From: Novosphingobium sp. SG751A
Lineage (GTDB): Bacteria; Pseudomonadota; Alphaproteobacteria; Sphingomonadales; Sphingomonadaceae
Assembly (NCBI RefSeq): GCF_013149295.1
Contig: NZ_JABGCB010000002.1
Location: forward strand, 124,001-188,000
Direction: 5' to 3'
Length of the DNA stretch: 64,000 nucleotides
Shown here: positions 60,418-64,000 of the stretch, piece by piece
How positions within the stretch are numbered: position 1 is the first letter of the stretch
Layout of the letters: the number at the start of each line of letters is the position of its first letter
Notes under the pieces: generated by a model
Seen by the model: the letters and a program-made list of their open reading frames with translations, nothing else
Databases searched by the model: none
Told to the model about the DNA's origin: nothing
Made by a program: the position numbers and the translations under genes

Positions 60418-62184
60418 ATGTCTGTATTGCATGAAACGGCAGAGGATCTAGCCAGACTGCCAAAGCATCATGTCGCCACCCATGACGAGAAACTGGTGAT
60501 TACCGCCAGCTCGCTGGGCACGGTGTTCGAATGGTATGATTTCTATCTCTACGGCCTGCTGACCGCGATCATCGCGGCGCAATTCCTGACCGGGCTTAAT
60601 CAGACCACGTCCTTTATCATGGCGCTGCTGGTGTTTGCGGCGGGGTTCATCGTGCGGCCCTTCGGCGCGCTGGTGTTCGGCCATATCGGCGATCTGTTCG
60701 GGCGCCGCTATACGTTCATCATCACGCTCACGGTGATGGGCCTGTCAACTTTCCTCGTCGGCTGCCTGCCCACCTATAAGCAGGTGGGCGTTGCTGCGCC
60801 CATCATGCTGGTGGTGCTGCGCATGTTTCAGGGGCTGGCGCTGGGCGGCGAATATGGGGGCGCTGCCACCTATGTTGCCGAACATGCGCCTGCGGGTAAG
60901 CGCGGGCTTTACACCAGCTGGATCCAGATCACGGCCACCGCCGGGCTTGCCATGGCGCTGCTGATCGTGATTGCGGTGCGCTCGCCCATTACCGGCGTTG
61001 GCGAGGAAGCCTTCAAGCAATGGGGCTGGCGCATTCCTTATCTGGTGTCAGGCCTGTTTCTGGTGCTGGGCCTGTGGCTGCGCCTGAAGCTGCATGAAAG
61101 CCCGGTGTTCCAGAAGATCAAGTCGGAAGGCAGCGGCTCTAAGGCTCCTCTGAAGGACGCCTTCGGCAAGTGGTCGAACCTGAAGATCGTGCTGATCGCC
61201 TTCTTCGGCGCCATCGCGGGTCAGGCTGTCGTGTGGTACACGGGCCAGCTCTATGCGATGTATTTCCTTGAAAAGATGCTCAAGGTTGACGGTCTGACCG
61301 CCAACACGCTGATCATCACCGCGCTGCTGCTGGCCACGCCTTTCTTCCTCTTCTTCGGCGCCCTGTCGGACAAGATCGGCCGCAAGCCCATCATCCTGAC
61401 CGGTTGCGCGCTGGCCGCTCTCACCATGTTCCCGGTGTTCCATGCGCTGACCGAGGCGGCCAATCCGGCTCTGGCCCATGCGCAGGCCAATGCCCCGGTC
61501 AAGGTCATGGCCTATCCGGGCGAATGTTCCTCGCAATTCGACCCTGTGGGCGCCAACAAGTTTGACACCACCAGTTGCGACATCGTGAAGAACGCTCTGG
61601 CCAAGGCGGCGATCAATTACGAAAACGTGGCCGCACCTTCCGGCTCGGTGGCCAGCGTTTCGATCGGCGGCAAGACCATCATCGCCCCCGATCCGGCCCA
61701 GATTTCGGGCGAGGACAAGAAGAAGGCGATTGCCGAATTCACCACCGCGCTGGTCGGCAAACCGGCAACGCTCGCCAAGGCGGCAGAGGGTGACAAGCCT
61801 GCGGTCGAAGCCAAGCCCGCCGTGGTGGGCGAACTGACCAAGGTGGGCTATCCCACCAAGGCCGACCCGGACCAGATTGACAAGCCCAAGGTCGTGGCGA
61901 TCCTGTTCTATCTCGTGCTGCTGGTCACCATGGTCTATGGTCCGATTGCGGCCATGTTGGTCGAACTCTTCCCCAGCCGTATCCGCTACTCGTCCATGTC
62001 GCTGCCCTATCATATCGGCAATGGCTGGCTGGGCGGCCTGCTGCCCGCGATCGGCTTTGCCATGGTCGCGGCCAATGGGGATATCTACTATGGCTTCTGG
62101 TATCCGGTGATCGTGGCGGCGGCCACCTTCTTCTTTGGCCTGTTCTTCCTGCCCGAGACTTTCCGCCGTAACATCGATGGCTGA
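60418..62184 (+). CDS. MFS transporter of the metabolite:H+ symporter type with a large periplasmic insert
   Basis: The 588-residue protein has the MHS signature: SLGTVFEWYDFYLYGLLTAI at 32-51, RPFGALVFGHIGDLFGRRYTF near 80-100, and RMFQGLALGGEYGGAATYVAEHAP near 136-159. Members take up organic acids such as alpha-ketoglutarate, propionate or acetate. Unlike typical 430-550-residue MHS proteins it carries about 140 extra residues (about 350-490) between helices 8 and 9, rich in Ala/Lys with two cysteines (GECSSQFD, SCDIV). The porin-MFS gap holds GGGTCG-AAAA-CGACCC. A terminator follows. Confidence 0.9.
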   Translation: MSVLHETAEDLARLPKHHVATHDEKLVITASSLGTVFEWYDFYLYGLLTAIIAAQFLTGLNQTTSFIMALLVFAAGFIVRPFGALVFGHIGDLFGRRYTFIITLTVMGLSTFLVGCLPTYKQVGVAAPIMLVVLRMFQGLALGGEYGGAATYVAEHAPAGKRGLYTSWIQITATAGLAMALLIVIAVRSPITGVGEEAFKQWGWRIPYLVSGLFLVLGLWLRLKLHESPVFQKIKSEGSGSKAPLKDAFGKWSNLKIVLIAFFGAIAGQAVVWYTGQLYAMYFLEKMLKVDGLTANTLIITALLLATPFFLFFGALSDKIGRKPIILTGCALAALTMFPVFHALTEAANPALAHAQANAPVKVMAYPGECSSQFDPVGANKFDTTSCDIVKNALAKAAINYENVAAPSGSVASVSIGGKTIIAPDPAQISGEDKKKAIAEFTTALVGKPATLAKAAEGDKPAVEAKPAVVGELTKVGYPTKADPDQIDKPKVVAILFYLVLLVTMVYGPIAAMLVELFPSRIRYSSMSLPYHIGNGWLGGLLPAIGFAMVAANGDIYYGFWYPVIVAAATFFFGLFFLPETFRRNIDG

Positions 62185-62208
62185 TACTTAAGTCTTACTC
62201 CCTTGAAT

Positions 62209-62261
62209 GTCGCGCCCTGATCTGGCCTATTTGGCCCAAATCAAGGCGCGACTTTTCTTTT
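62209..62261 (+). terminator. Rho-independent terminator after the MFS gene
   Basis: GTCGCGCC and GGCGCGAC pair (extended by an inner GAT/ATC after a mismatch), followed by TTTTCTTTT. It lies 24 bases after the stop and separates the MFS gene from the GNAT gene. Confidence 0.85.
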
Positions 62262-62303
62262 GCGCCCAAGGGGGCTGCATTCTTCCTCTCACGGAGATTC
62301 CCG

Positions 62304-62825
62304 ATGACCACCCAAGCCGCTACCAGCCAACAGCTCACCACCCGCGATGGCGTGGTGCTGGACGTGCGTCCCGCCACCGAGGCCGACGAGGCCGCGCTCT
62401 CCGCATTTTTCGATGCGGTGTCCGAGGACGACCGCCGTTTCCGCTTCTTTGCCGCGGGCGAGCATGTCAGCCATGATCAGCTCGACCCTTTGATCCACGC
62501 CGATCATTTTCGCAGCGAAAGCTATATCGCCTTTGACCATGCCACGGGCGAACTGGTCGGCTCGGGCCTGCTGGCCTGCGACGGCAAGATGGACACGGGC
62601 GAAGTGGCTGTCTCGGTCCATGCCGATTATCGCGGGCGCGGCGTGGGCTGGGCTTTGCTCGACCTGCTGGCGCGCGAAGGCGAGCGCCGGGGCGTGCGCC
62701 GCGTGATCTCGATCGAGAGCCGCGACAACCATGCCGCCATCGAGGTGGAGCGCGACAAGGGCTTTACCCCCGAAGCTTTCGAGGGCGATCCGACTTTGGT
62801 CGTTCTATCGAAAACCTTCCGATAA
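62304..62825 (+). CDS. GNAT-family N-acetyltransferase
   Basis: The 173-residue protein has the GNAT fold with the acetyl-CoA loop VSVHADYRGRGVGWALLDLLAREGERRGVRRVISIES near 97-133. VLDVRPATEADEAALSAFFDAVSEDDRRFRFF at the N-terminus is like the acetyltransferase domains found in Pat-type enzymes. Pat acetylates acyl-CoA synthetases at the catalytic lysine, and this gene lies between acsA and prpE, so control of those enzymes by acetylation is possible but unproven. A good ribosome-binding site (CACGGAG) precedes the ATG. Confidence 0.88.
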   Translation: MTTQAATSQQLTTRDGVVLDVRPATEADEAALSAFFDAVSEDDRRFRFFAAGEHVSHDQLDPLIHADHFRSESYIAFDHATGELVGSGLLACDGKMDTGEVAVSVHADYRGRGVGWALLDLLAREGERRGVRRVISIESRDNHAAIEVERDKGFTPEAFEGDPTLVVLSKTFR

Positions 62826-62866
62826 GGCGATAGTCATGGCCAGAAACCATAAAGGTGAGGATGGCC

Positions 62867-64000
62867 GTGAGCGAACTCTATACTTCAGCCTGGCAAGAAA
62901 GCATCGAGAACCGCGAAAGCTTCTGGAGCCGGGCTGCCGGATCTGTTGAATGGAACAAGAAGCCGTCGCGCGCATGGGATGATGCGCGCGGCTGGTTTCC
63001 TGATGGATCCTTGAACACCGCCGTCAACGCGATTGACCGCCACATTGCCGCCGGGCGCGGCGAGGCCGCTGCCATCATCTATGACAGCCCGGTCACTGAT
63101 ACAGTTGAAACCTACAGCTATGCCCGCCTTGCCGACGAGGTGGGCCGCGTGGCCGCGATGCTGGCGCGCCTTGGCGTAGGGCGGGGGGATCGCGTGATCC
63201 TCTATATGCCGATGATCCCCCAGACGATGTTTGCCATGCTGGCCTGCGCGCGATTGGGCGCGGTGCATTCGGTGGTGTTTGGCGGCTTTGCCGCGCATGA
63301 ACTAGCCAAGCGGATTGATGACGCCACCCCGCGCCTGATCCTGACCGCCAGTGCAGGCGTCGAAGGCAGCCGCAAGATCGCCTATAAGCCGATGGTGGAC
63401 GAGGCGCTGCGCACATCCAGCCATCAGCCCGATCATGTGGTGCTGTTTCAGCGCGATGTGCTGGCCGCCGATCTGGTCGCCCCGCGTGACATTGACTGGG
63501 CCGCGATGATCGAGGAAACAAGCGCCGATCCCGTGCCGCAGCCTGCCGATATGGCGGCCGACGATCCGCTCTACATCCTCTACACCAGCGGCACCACCGG
63601 CACCCCCAAGGGCGTGGTGCGCGAGCATGGCGGCCATGCGGTTGCTCTCACATGGAGCATGGCCAACATCTATGGCGTGGGGCCGGGCGATGTGTTCTGG
63701 GCGGCCAGCGATGTGGGCTGGGTGGTGGGCCATTCCTATATCGTCTATGCGCCCCTGCTGGTGGGGGCCACGACGGTCCTGTTCGAGGGCAAGCCGGTGG
63801 GCACGCCCGACGCGGGCACCTTCTGGCGCACCATCCAGCGCCACGGGGTCAAGATCTTCTTCACCGCCCCCACCGCCATCCGCGCCATCCGCAAGGAGGA
63901 CCCTTCGGCCTCCTTCCTGCGCGAGATCGGCACCGGGCCGCTGGAGGCGGTGTTCCTTGCGGGCGAGCGCGCCGATCCCGATACGATCCACTGGCTTGAG
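62867..64000 (+). CDS. prpE: Propionate--CoA ligase (truncated by window end)
   Basis: The frame stays open to the last base, so this is the first 378 codons. The start SELYTSAWQESIENRESFWSRAA and the ADP-forming-like Acs core (VILYMPMIPQTMFAMLACARLGAVHSVVFGGFAAHELAKRIDDA, LYILYTSGTTGTPKGV, ASDVGWVVGHSYIVYAPLLVGATTV, VKIFFTAPTAIRAIRKEDP) closely follow PrpE rather than Acs. It activates propionate or similar short acids. GTG 62867 is six bases after GGTGAGG; ATG 62861 is too close to that site. It shares the acid-activation theme with acsA. Confidence 0.92.
   Translation, partial: MSELYTSAWQESIENRESFWSRAAGSVEWNKKPSRAWDDARGWFPDGSLNTAVNAIDRHIAAGRGEAAAIIYDSPVTDTVETYSYARLADEVGRVAAMLARLGVGRGDRVILYMPMIPQTMFAMLACARLGAVHSVVFGGFAAHELAKRIDDATPRLILTASAGVEGSRKIAYKPMVDEALRTSSHQPDHVVLFQRDVLAADLVAPRDIDWAAMIEETSADPVPQPADMAADDPLYILYTSGTTGTPKGVVREHGGHAVALTWSMANIYGVGPGDVFWAASDVGWVVGHSYIVYAPLLVGATTVLFEGKPVGTPDAGTFWRTIQRHGVKIFFTAPTAIRAIRKEDPSASFLREIGTGPLEAVFLAGERADPDTIHWLE

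Overview
The window is a continuous high-GC stretch of a Gram-negative alphaproteobacterial chromosome, most likely a sphingomonad close to Novosphingobium or Sphingobium. The evidence is a murC-murB-ddl-ftsQ-ftsA-ftsZ division cluster in alphaproteobacterial order, an alpha-type FtsZ tail, a large TonB-dependent receptor, an UrcA-family protein, carotenoid synthesis (crtB) and an APS-type cysH operon with its DUF934 and DUF2849 partners. I see no transposase, prophage or CRISPR array. This is core chromosome with several regulatory islands.

Layout. 1-8.6 kb: division and wall cluster (3' end of murC to ftsZ) followed by a TPR/SPOR-domain protein coupled to ftsZ. 8.8-12.1 kb: YbjN-like protein with proC, a Bax-inhibitor-1 membrane protein and a polyproline lipoprotein. 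12.3-15.6 kb: tRNA-Ala(CGC), obgE, then a convergent proB-SDR pair. 15.7-19.7 kb: leftward assimilatory sulfate/sulfite reduction operon cobA-DUF2849-cysI-DUF934-cysH. 19.9-24.8 kb: rightward four-gene His-Asp phosphorelay island (Rec-HK, PAS-HK, stand-alone Rec, Rec-HK-Rec-Hpt). 25-26.5 kb: a LOG-family phosphoribohydrolase overlapping crtB. 26.6-35.9 kb: mixed housekeeping genes (Bcr/CflA-like exporter, urcA with a sigma-54 promoter, dinB, Nudix, pgl, Rcp1-like response regulator, dps, group III truncated haemoglobin, LMW-PTP, AI-2E-type permease). 36-41.5 kb: TonB receptor, alpha/beta hydrolase, TetR regulator and MFS transporter. The receptor and TetR/MFS promoters carry a matching operator-like sequence. 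41.7-45.6 kb: metC-like lyase, sseA and an unknown proline-rich membrane protein. 45.8-52.2 kb: queF, then a phosphate block (ppk1, ppx, PlcP-like phosphoesterase, GT4 glycosyltransferase) with Pho-box-like sites. 52.2-64 kb: acetate/propionate block (CrbS-like transporter-kinase, CrbR-like regulator, acsA, DcaP-type porin, MHS-type MFS permease, GNAT, prpE cut by the window end).

The most unusual structural signal is a family of about 210-235 bp composite intergenic repeats. There are five long copies plus one copy consisting only of a terminal hairpin, and every copy starts just after a stop codon, mostly between convergent genes. They are built from nested hairpins and seem to act, at least, as bidirectional transcript ends. 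The strongest functional inferences are a phosphate-starvation module combining polyphosphate metabolism with phospholipid-to-glycolipid replacement, a CrbSR acetate-switch locus with palindromic sites in the acsA/porin divergent promoter, and a TetR-controlled uptake and hydrolysis locus. All functions come from reading the sequence and from family knowledge; no database search was run.
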